Shown: piece by piece, positions 34,204-40,921 of the stretch
How positions within the stretch are numbered: the stretch's first letter is position 1
Layout: the number at the start of each line of letters is the position of its first letter
DNA from: JAVBNC01 sp031551765
GTDB lineage: Bacteria; Desulfobacterota; Desulfovibrionia; Desulfovibrionales; Desulfovibrionaceae
Direction: 5' to 3'
DNA length: 40,921 bases
Assembly (NCBI GenBank): GCA_031551765.1
Contig: JAVBNC010000023.1
Location: 1 to 40,921, forward strand
Program-made: the position numbers and the translations under genes
The notes under the pieces: model-generated
What the model saw: only the letters and a program-made list of their open reading frames with translations
What the model was told of the DNA's origin: nothing
Database searches by the model: none

Positions 34204-34977
34204 ATGACCCGGAACACCCGTCCGTCCCCGCGTTCCGCGCTTGCCGCGCTTGCCTGCGCGCTGTTCCTGACCCTGTCCGGCCCCGCGGCGGCGGCGGACA
34301 CGGAATTTTCCGTGGGTTTCGGGGGCAGCGTGAGCACCACGCCCTACAAGAAGTACGACACCCAGTGGCGGCCGTTCCCCCTGGTCAGCCTGGAGAGCGA
34401 CCATTTCTACATCCGGGGTTACAGCGCCGGGGTGAAGCTGCTCAACCTGGAATTTCTGGAACTTTCGCTGTTCGGCGGGTACGACGACACCAGCTTCCAC
34501 AGCTCGGACACCTCCAGCCGCCGCCTGCGCAAGCTGCGGGAGCGCTATTCCAGCGGCGAGGCCGGGGCGGAGGCGCGCCTGCTCACCCCCTGCGGCATGC
34601 TGCACGCCAGCGCGGCCAGGGACGTGCTGGGCAACAGCGAAGGCTGGAACGGCGCGCTGGGCTACAAATATTCGGCGGAATTCGGGCCGCTGGAGTTCAT
34701 CCCCGCCCTGGGCGCATACTGGGCCAGCGCCCGCTACAACGACTACTACTACGGCGTGCGCGGCAACGAAGCCCGCAAAAGCGGCCTGGGCGCCTACGAC
34801 GCGGGCGCGGGCCTTTCCCCCTACCTGGGCCTGACGGTCAGCTACAGCGTCAGCGAACGCTGGGATGTGTTCTGCAGCGGCGAAGTGACCTTTCTGCCCC
34901 GCGAGCTGCGCGACAGCCCCATGGTGGGCGGTTCCCGCACGCAGAGCGTGACCACGGGGATCATGTATAATTTTTAG
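34204..34977 (+). CDS. MipA/OmpV-family outer-membrane protein
   Basis: A 257-residue secreted beta-barrel protein. Signal peptide (ALAALACALFLTLSGPAAAA), then amphipathic strands alternating with turns and an aromatic C-terminus (TTGIMYNF) that fits outer-membrane insertion. WRPFPLVSLESDHFYIRGYSAGVKLL near the N-terminus is typical of MipA/OmpV. Genes of this family often follow a two-component system that controls them. The start is adjacent to the stop of the response regulator, so they form one unit. Confidence 0.88.
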   Translation: MTRNTRPSPRSALAALACALFLTLSGPAAAADTEFSVGFGGSVSTTPYKKYDTQWRPFPLVSLESDHFYIRGYSAGVKLLNLEFLELSLFGGYDDTSFHSSDTSSRRLRKLRERYSSGEAGAEARLLTPCGMLHASAARDVLGNSEGWNGALGYKYSAEFGPLEFIPALGAYWASARYNDYYYGVRGNEARKSGLGAYDAGAGLSPYLGLTVSYSVSERWDVFCSGEVTFLPRELRDSPMVGGSRTQSVTTGIMYNF

Positions 34978-35021
34978 AGCAATGCGGCGGGAGTTGGCGC
35001 GCCGCGTTTTCCGGCGGCAAT

Positions 35022-35046
35022 AAAAGCGGCTGCGGGCGGCGCTTTT
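35022..35046. terminator. Two-way terminator between porin and zinc-ribbon genes
   Basis: AAAAGCG (35022-35028) and CGCTTTT (35040-35046) form a stem with A- and T-runs, giving a terminator on both strands between convergent genes. Confidence 0.6.
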
Positions 35047-35379
35047 CTATTTGTCCCGCCCGGCGGGTTGCACAATGTCCACCTGCGCCGGCGGGATGTC
35101 CTTGCCGCAGTGCTTGCAGACAATCGCCGCCGCCTTAACGGTTTCGGCACAATACGGACAGGTTTTTTCGTCGGGCATGGGGCCCGCGGGCATGGAGCCC
35201 GCCGCGCTGCTTTGCTCTCCGGCGCGGGCGGGCAGGGGGGACAGGCACAGCAAGATCACAATGCAGATCGGCAAGAGCAGGCAAAGAAGCACCCATCCGA
35301 CCACGCTTCTGTTTTTGTTCGAGGCAAGAATGCCGCCGCATATCGCGGCAATGACCGGCACCGGCCACATCATTTCCAT
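35047..35379 (-). CDS. Small membrane protein with a C-terminal zinc ribbon
   Basis: A 110-residue protein: two hydrophobic helices (PVPVIAAICGGILAS and VVGWVLLCLLLPICIVILLCL), a short linker and CPYCAETVKAAAIVCKHCGKD, a double CxxC zinc ribbon of the kind that follows small phage-shock- or superinfection-immunity-like membrane proteins. ATG 35379 was chosen because GGGGACGGG lies just upstream. Function unknown. Confidence 0.75.
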   Translation of the reverse strand: MEMMWPVPVIAAICGGILASNKNRSVVGWVLLCLLLPICIVILLCLSPLPARAGEQSSAAGSMPAGPMPDEKTCPYCAETVKAAAIVCKHCGKDIPPAQVDIVQPAGRDK

Positions 35380-35699
35380 AATCCCGTCCCCTGTGGTTTT
35401 TTCGTCCCGCCGGGCGCGGCCGAAGCTTCCGTGGGTCAGATTCATATCCCCATCCATGCCCCAGAGCATGGCCAAAGTAAACCCGTGGCGCATTTGGGGC
35501 GGTTTTGCCGCCCCCGGCGTCCCGTCCTGACGCTCTGCCCTGTCCGCCGTACAGAAACAAAAGGATCAGCCAGGGGCTGTTCCTGAAAACAGGAACCCAA
35601 ACAGGACAGGGCGCAATGGAAAATTCCCGCTAAAACCGGCTGTTAAAGGTTTTGCCCGTGAACGCGCGGCGGCGTAAGCCGTGCCGTTTTCCGGGTCTG

Positions 35700-35830
35700 C
35701 GGGAATTTCGCTTTGCCAGGTCCTGAACCGGGCGCGGGAAAACCACCTTTCTCAAGCTGCTGTGCGGGGAATACGCGCATGGCGGCTCCGGCCGCGCGGA
35801 AAAGGGCAGGTACGGCAACGGCCCGGCGGG
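35700..35830 (+). pseudogene. Probable relic of an ABC-transporter ATPase (Walker A region)
   Basis: In two frames separated by about one missing base near 35741, the sequence reads ALPGPEPGAGK and then TTFLKLLCGEYAHGGSG. Joined, GPEPGAGKTTFLKLLCGEY is a Walker A of an ABC ATPase with its following helix. No intact frame carries the rest of the domain. The remaining gap from 35380 to 36061 shows no gene. This is a match by eye to a very common motif, so it is tentative. Confidence 0.4.
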
Positions 35831-36061
35831 CCGGGGCGCGCATGTCCCGGCCCGCGGGTCTTGCCGCCGTCTCTGTTTACAGCCCGGCACAATGGCGCTA
35901 CGGTATCGCGACAGCAGCACCACTGGAGCGCGCGGGAAAAGTACGGAAAAGCCCCCTGCTTTCATGCGGCTCGCTGTACTGTTTCCCGTGCGGCGGGAAA
36001 CCGCGGTTGCGCATCGTTGAAGCCGCCTGACAGCCGCGTGTAACGCAAAAAGGAGTCCCCG

Positions 36062-36760
36062 ATGCGCGGAATCGCCGCCCTGGCCTTTCTGTTTTCCCTG
36101 CTCTCGCTCGCCCCCGCCTTTGCGGCGGACCCGTTTGCCGCTCACCAGGCGGGCTTTGGCCCTAAAATCCAGGGCCTGCAGTTGGGCATGCCCATGACCT
36201 GGAAAGAGCTGATAGGCGGGGAAAGAGGGCGCCACCGCCGGGAAGGCGCCCCGGGCACCTATGCCATGCCCTTTAGCGTGTACCTGGCCGACAGCCGCAA
36301 CGGCGTGGCCCAGGAAGCCTCCGTGAAGCGTTCCGGCAACTGGATCCTCATCAATTTCATGAACTCGGGCAACCTGAGCGGCACGATCATGAACGGGGGC
36401 GGCCCGGTCATGTCCAAGCTGCCGAAACAGGGGACCATGGACGACATGTTCGCGCTGCTGAAAAAGCACAAGATGAACTACGCGTCCACCGACCACGTCA
36501 CCCTGCGCGACGAAAGGGTGCTTCAGTTTTCCCTGGCCCGCTTCAAGTTCAACGCGCCCGCGTCCGGGCCGGACGAATTCGCGCAGTGGCTGGGCAAAAC
36601 CTGCAATTTCGCGTCCCCGGAAAAAAAGGGCAAGGACTACGAAACCCGCAACACCGAGGAAGGCTGGCTGGTGCAGGTGACGGAGGACCAGGTGCGCGCG
36701 CAGGCGCTCACCGCCCCGGACAGCCCCAAAAGCGGCCCCAAAAAACGCAAAACGCAATAA
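36062..36760 (+). CDS. Secreted protein of unknown function
   Basis: A 232-residue protein with a signal peptide (ALAFLFSLLSLAPAFA-ADP). The mature part is a mixed fold with IQGLQLGMPMTWKEL, near the N-terminus, a pattern seen in small periplasmic proteins with repeated 'xGLxLGMxxxxV' motifs, and a basic tail (PKSGPKKRKTQ). AAGGAG stands seven bases before ATG. It is followed at 21 bp by two lipoprotein genes on the same strand, so the three are likely one operon. Confidence 0.75.
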   Translation: MRGIAALAFLFSLLSLAPAFAADPFAAHQAGFGPKIQGLQLGMPMTWKELIGGERGRHRREGAPGTYAMPFSVYLADSRNGVAQEASVKRSGNWILINFMNSGNLSGTIMNGGGPVMSKLPKQGTMDDMFALLKKHKMNYASTDHVTLRDERVLQFSLARFKFNAPASGPDEFAQWLGKTCNFASPEKKGKDYETRNTEEGWLVQVTEDQVRAQALTAPDSPKSGPKKRKTQ

Positions 36761-36781
36761 ACGCCCGACCGAGGAAGCCCC

Positions 36782-37315
36782 ATGAAACGCTTCATTCTGC
36801 CGCTTCCCCTGCTTCTGGCCCTGGCCGGGCTTTCCGGCTGCGGCCCCTCGGCCGAGGACATGAGCAAGCGCTACGGGAAATACCCGGCAGCGGAAAAAGG
36901 CGTGAACAAGGCCGGGTTTTCCATCAGCAAGGTCGACACCACGGGCGCGAACTACACCGTGCAGGTGTTTTTTTCCAGCCCGGCGCTGAACCAGAGCAAG
37001 GAGAACAACGACGCGATGGTCGGCAGGCTGCGGGTGTTCAGCGCGGAAAAGCCCGGCGAAACCGTGGCTTTTCAGCACGCTTCCGGCACGTCCACCACCA
37101 CCCGGCCCAACGGCAGCAAGTCGCAGCACTTTTTCCCCGCCGTGTTCATCAAGGAGCCGAAAGAGCGTTTCGTGCTGCTCTATTTCAAGGGCATCAGCAA
37201 GAGCGAAGTGCCCAACCTGGAAACGCCGCCGCTGTTCCACGTCATCGACCTGGACAAGAAAAAGCCGCGCGCGCTGACGGAAAAACCCCTGCTGGCCGGG
37301 GATCTGTTTCAATAA
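36782..37315 (+). CDS. Lipoprotein of unknown function
   Basis: A 177-residue protein with a lipobox (LALAGLSGC, Cys20). The mature part has Lys/Asp-rich loops and a beta-strand pattern (ANYTVQVFFSSP, FVLLYFKGISKSEV) and no recognised motif. ATG 36782 behind GAGGAAG. Probably in the envelope with its neighbours. Confidence 0.72.
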   Translation: MKRFILPLPLLLALAGLSGCGPSAEDMSKRYGKYPAAEKGVNKAGFSISKVDTTGANYTVQVFFSSPALNQSKENNDAMVGRLRVFSAEKPGETVAFQHASGTSTTTRPNGSKSQHFFPAVFIKEPKERFVLLYFKGISKSEVPNLETPPLFHVIDLDKKKPRALTEKPLLAGDLFQ

Positions 37316-37344
37316 CCCCGTTCCCCGCCCCGACGGAGGCCCGG

Positions 37345-37887
37345 ATGAAAAAGCTCCCGCTTTTCGCGCTGTTCGCGCTTTTCCTCACCGGCTGCGCCCA
37401 AAGCACCCTGGGCGCCCTGAACAGGAACGCGGCCCTGGACCCCGTCTGCGCCTATGTCGCGGGCGGATATGCACAAACAGGGACGGGCGTGTACGCCGCT
37501 TCCGGGGACAGCCTCCGTTTCAGCCTGGAAGGCCGGGGCACGCCCGTTAACGGCGCCGGGGACAGTTTCCACGTATGGGGCGGCGGCGTGTACGACGTGT
37601 ACAAAGTCGTGCCCGGCACCTACGTGCTGGACCCGGCCAGCGCGGGCAAAACGAACATTTCCGGCAAGCCGGCCAGCGTGCGGCTGGAAGCGGGGAAAAT
37701 CACCTATATCGGCGACATCGGCATCAGCCGCAGCGGCCCTTCTTCCGGCACGGGCGGCGCGCAACCCGCGGGCGCCGCGCTGCGCGTGTACAACAGCAGC
37801 GGCGCGGCAAAAAAGTCCATCCAGAGAAACTACCCCGGCCTGGCCCATGATCTCGACGCCACGTTCGTCTACAGGCCTGCCAGATAG
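37345..37887 (+). CDS. Lipoprotein of unknown function, glycine-rich
   Basis: A 180-residue protein with a lipobox (ALFLTGC, Cys17). The mature part has many short strands and Gly turns (FHVWGGGVYDVYKVVPGTYVLDP, VRLEAGKITYIGDIGIS), typical of a small beta-sandwich. GGAGG stands six bases before ATG 37345. It is third in the secreted/lipoprotein operon. The repeat element begins 8 bp after its stop. Confidence 0.75.
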   Translation: MKKLPLFALFALFLTGCAQSTLGALNRNAALDPVCAYVAGGYAQTGTGVYAASGDSLRFSLEGRGTPVNGAGDSFHVWGGGVYDVYKVVPGTYVLDPASAGKTNISGKPASVRLEAGKITYIGDIGISRSGPSSGTGGAQPAGAALRVYNSSGAAKKSIQRNYPGLAHDLDATFVYRPAR

Positions 37888-37895
37888 AGCCTGGG

Positions 37896-38242
37896 ATAGC
37901 TGCCGAAGCCATCTAAGAGTGAAAGCAGGGCTCTGCCCCGCACCCGCCAAGGGCTAGCGCCCCTGGACCCCTTTCAGGGTGTTGACGACGGTACAGGCTA
38001 CTTGAAACTCTCCCTCTGCGTCGCCGCTCGCTGAGATGCCCACCGCGCGCGAAGCCATACCCCTGTCGCGGGGTCAAGGGGGAGTTCCCACCTTCCTTAC
38101 ACCCCCGGAGGGGGCCGGAGCGGTCCCCCGCGCGGGCCAGGCCCGCGAGGGCCATTGAGCGCAGGGGCCGGGCCGGATCCGGCTTTGCCGGTCCGGCATC
38201 TTACCGGCCCCGGAGCGGAAGCTAGATGGCTTCGGCAGCTAT
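37896..38242. repeat. GTTGTCGAAGCC element, full-length copy with 20-bp terminal inverted repeats
   Basis: The ends at 37896-37915 and 38223-38242 (AGCTGCCGAAGCCATCTA and two more bases) are exact inverted repeats of 20 bp. The interior aligns in reverse with 32437-32775. No transposase gene lies inside or near. The right end carries the last codons and stop of the monooxygenase gene (stop at 38222-38224). Confidence 0.92.
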
Positions 38243-38587
38243 GTTTTTCCAAAACGCGCCCGAATCCCCCGGCGCTTCCGCCCGGCCCGTGTGGGTGTAG
38301 GAGCGGACCGGCGCGGCTACCGTAATCGCGTAGCTTTCGAACAGGGCTTCGTAGCCCTGACGCTGGCTCAGGCGGTGGTTCAGGGCGTTACGCCAGGTTT
38401 CCACGGCCTGCTCGCTTTCCCAGGCCGAGAGGCTGAGCAGCTTGCCTTCGTTGACGAGGCTGGTGAAGCGTTCGGCGCGGATAAAGCCGTCCGTCCGGGC
38501 AAGTTCGTCTTTCAGACCGGCGGCCAGGGCCAGGTAGTCCGGCATGCGCTCTTTTTTCACCGTCACTTCGAACAGGACGAGGATCAT
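38222..38587 (-). CDS. Antibiotic biosynthesis monooxygenase (ABM) domain protein
   Basis: A 121-residue ABM-type dimeric ferredoxin-like fold: VLFEVTVKKERMPDYLALAAGLKDELARTDGF then LLSLSAWESEQAVETWRNALNHRLSQRQG. Many relatives are quinone or heme-related monooxygenases; substrate not evident. ATG 38587 behind AAAGGGAG. The last seven codons (IAAEAI and stop) come from the terminal repeat of the element at 37896-38242, so the native C-terminus was probably altered. Third gene of an operon with Ogt-type and Ada/AlkA genes. Confidence 0.8.
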   Translation of the reverse strand: MILVLFEVTVKKERMPDYLALAAGLKDELARTDGFIRAERFTSLVNEGKLLSLSAWESEQAVETWRNALNHRLSQRQGYEALFESYAITVAAPVRSYTHTGRAEAPGDSGAFWKNIAAEAI

Positions 38588-38627
38588 TGCGGCTCCCTTT
38601 CGCGACTGCGGGCGTGGGGTTTGCGGG

Positions 38628-39167
38628 TCACAGGGCCGTGCCCTTGGTCGGGACGAAGTACTTGGATACGGGCGCGCCTTCGTGCCGCAGCAGCTTCACT
38701 TTTTTGTCTATGCCCCCGGCGTAGCCCGTCAGGCTGTTGTTGGAACTGACCACCCGGTGGCAGGGGATGATGATGGAAATGGGGTTGTGCCCCACCGCGC
38801 CGCCCACGGCCTGGCTGGACATGCTTTTTTTGCCTGTGCGGGCGGCCATTTTTTTGGCGATGTCCCCGTAGGTCACGCACTGGCCGTAGGGGATTTCGCA
38901 CAGAATCCCCCACACGGCCTGGCGGAATTCGCTACCCTGGGGGGCCAGGGGCAGGGCGGAAATGGCGGGCTTTTTCCCGGCGAAATAGGCGTCCAGCCAC
39001 TTTTTCGCGAGGGCGAAGACCGGCAGGTCCGGCTTTTCCTCGACGGAGCCTTTGACCGTGGCCGCGAAGTACTTCTGCCCTTCGTTCCACAGGCCGACGA
39101 TGCGCTCGCCGTCGCTGGCCAGGGTGAGGGGACCCAGGGGGGAGGCGTAACTGGTGGAGTAAAACAT
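38628..39167 (-). CDS. ogt: Methylated-DNA--protein-cysteine methyltransferase
   Basis: A 179-residue protein with the active-site PCHRV (Cys136), preceded by QAVGGAVGHNPISIII, and with the helix-turn-helix VWGILCEIPYGQCVTYGDIAKKM. It removes O6-methyl groups from guanine in a suicide reaction. AAGGAG lies eight bases before ATG 39167. The Ada/AlkA gene is 16 bp upstream and the ABM gene 40 bp downstream. Confidence 0.92.
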   Translation of the reverse strand: MFYSTSYASPLGPLTLASDGERIVGLWNEGQKYFAATVKGSVEEKPDLPVFALAKKWLDAYFAGKKPAISALPLAPQGSEFRQAVWGILCEIPYGQCVTYGDIAKKMAARTGKKSMSSQAVGGAVGHNPISIIIPCHRVVSSNNSLTGYAGGIDKKVKLLRHEGAPVSKYFVPTKGTAL

Positions 39168-39183
39168 GACAAGCTCCTTGGAT

Positions 39184-40647
39184 CTATAAGGAATTCCACA
39201 GATTAACGGTCGCGTAGCCGCGCCAGGGGCGCCAGACTTCCGCCAGTTCCAGAATTTCCGTTTCCGACAGCGGGGCCAGGGCCTTTTTGACGCCCAGGTC
39301 CGTATGCGGGAAGGCGTCGGGCCAGCCCATGGCCCGCATGGCTATGTACTGCGCCGTCCAGGCCCCTATGCCCGGAATGGAGCGCAGCTTTTCCATTTCC
39401 GCTTCCGGCTGTATGCAGAGGGTGAAATCCAGCTCACCGCCCGCGATTTTCCGCGCCAGACCCAGAATGGTCCTGGACCGGGCGCGGATGATGCCCAGAG
39501 GGCCGAACCGGTCCGCGATACCGTCGCCCAGGGCCGCGATATCCTGCGCGGAGGGAAAGGCGTGCGTCAGGCCGTTCATACCCGTGCTCACGGGCGTCCC
39601 GTAGGCCTGCGCCAGCCGTCCGGCCAGGGTGGCCGCCGCTTTTACGGTTATCTGCTGGCCCAGCACCGCGCGCACGGCCATTTCAAAGGGCTCGAAACAG
39701 CCGGGCAGCCGGGTGCCCGGCACGCACAGGCCGGGGCGTATGGCGTTCATGGCCGACAGGGTTTCGTACACCGCGTCCGGGTAGCAGTGCAGGTCGAACA
39801 GGTTGCGCACGCGGGCCAGCAGCTGCGGCAGCGCGGGCAGCAGGGCCGGGCTGACCGTGACGGCCAGGGCGTTTTTGCCGGGGCGCTGCGCCACCCGCAG
39901 CCAGCCCTGCGCGGGTTTTTGCCCGTCCCGCGCATAGCGGACGGTGCGCAGGTACGCGTCATCAGTGACGCTTTCCACGCCGGGGATGGCGCGCTGGGCC
40001 AGGAAATCGAGCATCTTTTGCCACTGGTAGGGCGGGCGGTAGCCCAGCAGCAGGGTGACGCCGTCCCCGTCCGTTTTAGCGCCGGAAGCCTGTTTGCGCA
40101 GCCCGGTGGGCGAAAGGCGGTACTGTGTGCGGAACAGGTCGTTGAAGCGGCGCAGGCTGCCGAACCCGGCGGCCATGGCCACTTCCGTGACGGACAGGTC
40201 CGTGTCCGTCAGCAGGTTTTTGGCCAGCAGCAGGCGGCAGGTCTGAAGGTATTGGACGGGCGGGACCTTGAACGCGGCCGTAAAGGCCCGGCGCAGATGC
40301 CTGTCCGAGCAGCCCAGGCGGCGGACGTATTCCTCCATGTTCTGGCCGTTGCCGCAGTTTTCCTCCAGCAGCCTGGCCGCCTTGCGGGCCAGCGCGAACG
40401 TGGCGTCAATGGGCGCCGCGCCGGGCGCCAGTTCCGGCCTGCACATCAGGCAGGGGCGGTACCCGGCCTGCTCCGCGGCCGCTGCGGATTCGTAAAAGGC
40501 GCAGTTCCGCTCCTTGGGCAGTTTCGCCGGGCACACGGGGCGGCAGTAAATGCCCGTGGAGGAAACCCCCACGAAAAAACGGCCGTCAAAGCGGGCGTCC
40601 CTGGTTTTGAGCGCCGCGTAGCACGCGCGGCTGTCCGCGGTCTGCAT
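39184..40647 (-). CDS. Ada N-terminal domain fused to AraC-type HTH and AlkA DNA glycosylase
   Basis: A 487-residue fusion. Residues 1-80: Ada zinc domain with Cys35, Cys39, Cys66, Cys69 (GIYCRPVCPAK, RPCLMCRPE), the methyl-phosphotriester acceptor. Residues about 85-185: AraC HTH (RLGCSDRHLRRAFTAAF, VAMAAGFGSLRRFNDLF). Residues about 195-487: AlkA-type 3-methyladenine glycosylase with the helix-hairpin-helix IPGIGAWTAQYIAMRAMG and the catalytic Asp450 (HTDLGV). It senses DNA methylation damage, activates the response and removes methylated bases. GGAGG seven bases before ATG 40647. First of the operon Ada/AlkA, Ogt, ABM. Confidence 0.93.
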   Translation of the reverse strand: MQTADSRACYAALKTRDARFDGRFFVGVSSTGIYCRPVCPAKLPKERNCAFYESAAAAEQAGYRPCLMCRPELAPGAAPIDATFALARKAARLLEENCGNGQNMEEYVRRLGCSDRHLRRAFTAAFKVPPVQYLQTCRLLLAKNLLTDTDLSVTEVAMAAGFGSLRRFNDLFRTQYRLSPTGLRKQASGAKTDGDGVTLLLGYRPPYQWQKMLDFLAQRAIPGVESVTDDAYLRTVRYARDGQKPAQGWLRVAQRPGKNALAVTVSPALLPALPQLLARVRNLFDLHCYPDAVYETLSAMNAIRPGLCVPGTRLPGCFEPFEMAVRAVLGQQITVKAAATLAGRLAQAYGTPVSTGMNGLTHAFPSAQDIAALGDGIADRFGPLGIIRARSRTILGLARKIAGGELDFTLCIQPEAEMEKLRSIPGIGAWTAQYIAMRAMGWPDAFPHTDLGVKKALAPLSETEILELAEVWRPWRGYATVNLWNSL

Positions 40648-40801
40648 GGCTCGCCTCCTTTTGACCCAGGATAGCTCTTTTTTACGGGTTTACTCGCTGT
40701 TTTCGGACATGGGTATGTTTTTTTTGGGGGGGGAAGACTCCACGGATCCGGGGCATGGCGAAACCTTGCGGCACGCCGGGCTTTTAGAGCATATTCGCTT
40801 T

Positions 40802-40921
40802 GAGATTGCCGCTTAACGGCGGGGAAACCCCGCCTACGTCAATCTCGCAGGCCTTGTTACGCAAGGCTTCACAAGGCCAGAGCATTTTTTCGTAAAGAGA
40901 AATTTCAATGTGAAAATGCTC
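40802..40921. repeat. Three-hairpin interspersed repeat, copy 2 (reaches the window end)
   Basis: The order of hairpins at 90-205 is repeated in the same orientation: GAGATTG with CAATCTC (40802-40846, inner stem GGCGGGG with CCCCGCC), GGCCTTG with CAAGGCC, GAGCATTTT with AAAATGCTC (ends at 40921). The sequence CAATCTCGCAGGCCTTG is shared with copy 1 apart from one base. The rest of the gap (40648-40801) holds no gene. Confidence 0.75.

Overview
The window looks like chromosomal DNA of a GC-rich, anaerobic Gram-negative bacterium, most likely a gut-type member of the Desulfovibrionales (Bilophila/Desulfovibrio-like). This is inferred from an [FeFe]-hydrogenase-derived sensor kinase plus a decayed paralogue, a tripartite tricarboxylate (TTT) transporter beside an altronate-dehydratase-type enzyme, a MipA/OmpV porin, many signal-transduction genes, and no ribosomal or other taxonomic marker. 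The genus is not proven by the sequence.

Layout. 0.4-6.5 kb (minus): a catabolic cluster running UxaA N-domain, UxaA C-domain, TctC, TctB, TctA and a LarA/DUF2088-type protein. It probably takes up and converts a hydroxy- or sugar-acid. A LacI-type palindrome lies in front of tctC, a hairpin separates tctC from tctB, and a strong terminator closes the operon. 6.7-9.8 kb (plus): a promoter, a small membrane protein, an unusual P1B-type metal ATPase without the CPC motif, and a small HMA-like membrane protein, then a terminator. 9.8-16.3 kb: a beheaded XRE-cupin regulator remnant, a frameshifted and truncated copy of a hydrogenase-like sensor, a secreted protein with a duplicated motif, and the intact 1135-residue hydrogenase-like hybrid histidine kinase. 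16.3-19.3 kb (minus): a small unknown protein and a chemoreceptor. 20.2-21.9 kb (plus): a 12-TM-type LuxR regulator with three tandem HTH segments, two of them incomplete.

22-30.4 kb (minus): nine genes in one direction. They are a MtnX-like phosphatase and class III aminotransferase; an alpha/beta hydrolase with two SMR-type transporters (4-bp overlaps); a DegT aminotransferase, GNAT/BioF2 acyltransferase and arginase-fold protein (4-bp overlaps); and a homocysteine methyltransferase. Together they resemble an undescribed amine/lipid or small-molecule pathway with its own exporter. 30.7-35 kb (plus): a histidine kinase, a sigma-54 response regulator and a MipA-type outer-membrane protein. 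35-38 kb: a zinc-ribbon membrane protein, an ABC-ATPase relic, one secreted protein and two lipoproteins. 38.2-40.6 kb (minus): an Ada/AlkA fusion, Ogt-type methyltransferase and ABM monooxygenase operon for alkylation damage.

Two repeat families run through this. One is a mosaic element of up to about 345 bp with terminal inverted repeats around GTTGTCGAAGCC. Five full or partial copies sit at gene ends, in two cases supplying the last codons of a protein, and one lies inside the two-component operon. The other is a roughly 118-bp element folding as three successive hairpins, with one copy at each end of the window.
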